A stretch of 64,000 nucleotides of DNA from Taeniopygia guttata (lineage: Eukaryota; Chordata; Aves; Passeriformes; Estrildidae): contig NC_133025.1 of NCBI RefSeq assembly GCF_048771995.1, positions 8,680,001-8,744,000 on the forward strand. The letters are read 5' to 3'. Shown here one piece after another: positions 62,307 to 64,000 of the stretch. The position numbers were made by a program, and so were the translations under genes. Numbering within the stretch: the stretch's first letter is position 1; each line of letters opens with the position of its first letter. The notes under the pieces were generated by a model, which was given only the letters and a program-made list of their open reading frames with translations, searched no databases and was not told the origin of the DNA.

Positions 62307-64000
62307 AGGTGAAATGCTAAAAAGAAAAAAAGGGCAAATTAATTTTCCTTGTTTTGTTTTACAGCAGTTTGAATTGTACCACAAACTGTTGGCAAGTTAT
62401 TTTTAATTAGGGTGGGTGACTGAACCATTCTCCTCATTGAGGTCCCAGAGATGTGTCAATGAAAGAAAACAATTGTGTTATTAGGTAGTTAAATCCTGGG
62501 TGAGGGGGAAAGGAGCTGTTATCCTCCAGGCTATTGGCCATTTTGCTAAGTATTAGACCTGGCATGGGGTCAAGCTGACCTGATTTCAGACTAGGGTCTT
62601 CCATTATATGTGGAAATACTCTGCTGAAGTGTCTCACTGTATGACAGCCATTGTCTCGTCTGATGGGGACTGGACTCCCAACAAGTACGGTGCCTTTTCC
62701 ATGCTTATACTGCTGGTTTTGCCACATAGCTCTGCTGGCTCATGCCTTGCAGGAAGCTCTCTTGATTTCCTGCCAGTCCCTGTCTTTTCCATAACTGTTT
62801 GACTGGGGCACAACTCACCATCTGCACTCACAGCAATGAAATGGGGAAGCTACAGGAGAGGTTGGAAGTTAAAATACCCACTCCTTTCCTTGCATGTATC
62901 TAAGAATTCAGCAAATAATTACTCAAAGAGTAATGACTAATTTACACCTGGGATTATTTACAAAGATACACATGCTGATATACAGGCACAATATGCATCT
63001 GTGTAAGCAAGAAATACATGTGCAAACATGTGGCCACCTGATCCTCTGTAGCCAAAGTAGAAGTCTGGCGAGGGAAGAAGGAAATGTTCTAGCATGACGT
63101 TGTGGGAGGCACTGCTCACAGTTCAGCAAAATCCCTGTTTGATGGCATAATGGCATTGGCTCATCTTTTACCTACTGCTGGGAGATCTCCAGCGAGATCT
63201 TACTGCTGCTGGCAGAGGAATGCAGGTCGAGAGTTTTGTGCAACCAACAGCCCACTCATTGGCTTCAGGAGCGTGTTGTGACGAGCAGCGCTCCCTGTAT
63301 GATCCAGTCGCTCTGCAGAGTCACCAGGAATAGGACAGGACCAGATTTGAATCCTGTTGAGGAAACTAGGTAACCTTCCCTCTGGTTTTTAGAGAAATTG
63401 ATGTGCCCTTTTGACCCTTATCAACAAAAACAGTCTTGGCTGGTGTGTGTCATTGTGAAGTCTGTAACAGGGATGTAGGCCAAAGCCCACAAATGTTCTA
63501 AGTTGCTACACAGACAAACTCCCTCTTGCTAAAAAGATTAAAGATAGTTTGATTTCTAGTAGATAAGTGAAAATTAAGATGGTTTTCTTTTGTTATGTTC
63601 TTCTCCTGACAAACTCTACTGAGGGAACACAGACATAAAACAAGGTTTATGGTGGAATACCAACCATGGATAAAGAAAACTTCAGGATCTGCATGACTGT
63701 ATTCATCTTAGCTATAGCTGTGGTTTTTTGGCTGCTTCTTTAATGAAGAAGTGTGATAAAAATAAACCAAATCTACATTCCTTGTGCATGCATATCTCGA
63801 TGGATTTCACAGCAGGAATTTGGCCCTCTGTGTATATATACTATTAAGTTACAATTCCATTAGCAAATTAAATAACCACACATTAAAACGAAGGCAAGAG
63901 TTAGGAACTGGTTTTCTTCTGTAAATTTGCCAGCTCTCTCTGGCAACGTGAATGTTCTGACACAAGTCAGACTGGATCAACAGACACATCAGTTAATAGA

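Larger units (their letters stand above)
20632..64000 (+). other. SEMA3A: SEMA3A intron 1 (5' part, runs off the window)
   Basis: More than 43 kb follows the donor without a sequence I recognise as the next SEMA3A exon, which should start by completing the Glu codon and continue into the sema domain. The DNA is A+T rich with scattered simple repeats and two old CR1 fragments. I see no other gene. First introns of this size are usual for class 3 semaphorins, and regulatory elements are expected but cannot be identified without comparison. Confidence 0.8.

Overview
The window is vertebrate nuclear DNA and almost certainly avian. The evidence is A+T-rich non-coding sequence, introns of tens of kilobases, fragments of the CR1 LINE family, no mammalian SINEs, and one CpG island carrying a single recognisable exon. 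That exon encodes 37 residues beginning MGWLRGIALLSL and ending KNNVPRLKLSYK. I recognise it as the first coding exon (signal peptide and start of the mature protein) of semaphorin-3A (SEMA3A, chick collapsin-1), on the + strand. The species cannot be fixed from what I can see.

Layout. Bases 1 to about 19,600 are the 5' flank of SEMA3A. I find no supported gene there, only simple repeats, a well-preserved CR1 3' end (about 7,483-7,992, minus orientation) and two short inverted repeats. From about 19,620 to 20,960 lies the CpG-island promoter region, which contains a long poly-T tract, GC boxes, GC-rich tandem repeats, upstream ATGs and the coding exon at 20,520-20,631, followed by a consensus splice donor. 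Bases 20,632-64,000 look like the first part of a very long phase-1 intron. I found no second SEMA3A exon in it, so the intron is at least 43 kb. It holds two older CR1 fragments (about 47,160-47,440 and 58,610-59,100), short tandem duplications, an inverted repeat, A/T and G/T low-complexity tracts, and nothing else I can call a gene.

No operon, CRISPR array, RNA gene or intact mobile element was recognised. The other open reading frames are short, lack recognisable domains, and fall within the length expected by chance in A+T-rich DNA over 64 kb and six frames. The points most worth a second look are the upstream ATGs and possible 5'UTR splice signals in the SEMA3A promoter, the recurring T(n)G(3-4)/A(n)C(4) tracts, three perfect 12-13 bp inverted repeats, and a few stretches that might be conserved regulatory elements. 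I do not see a previously undescribed biological system here.
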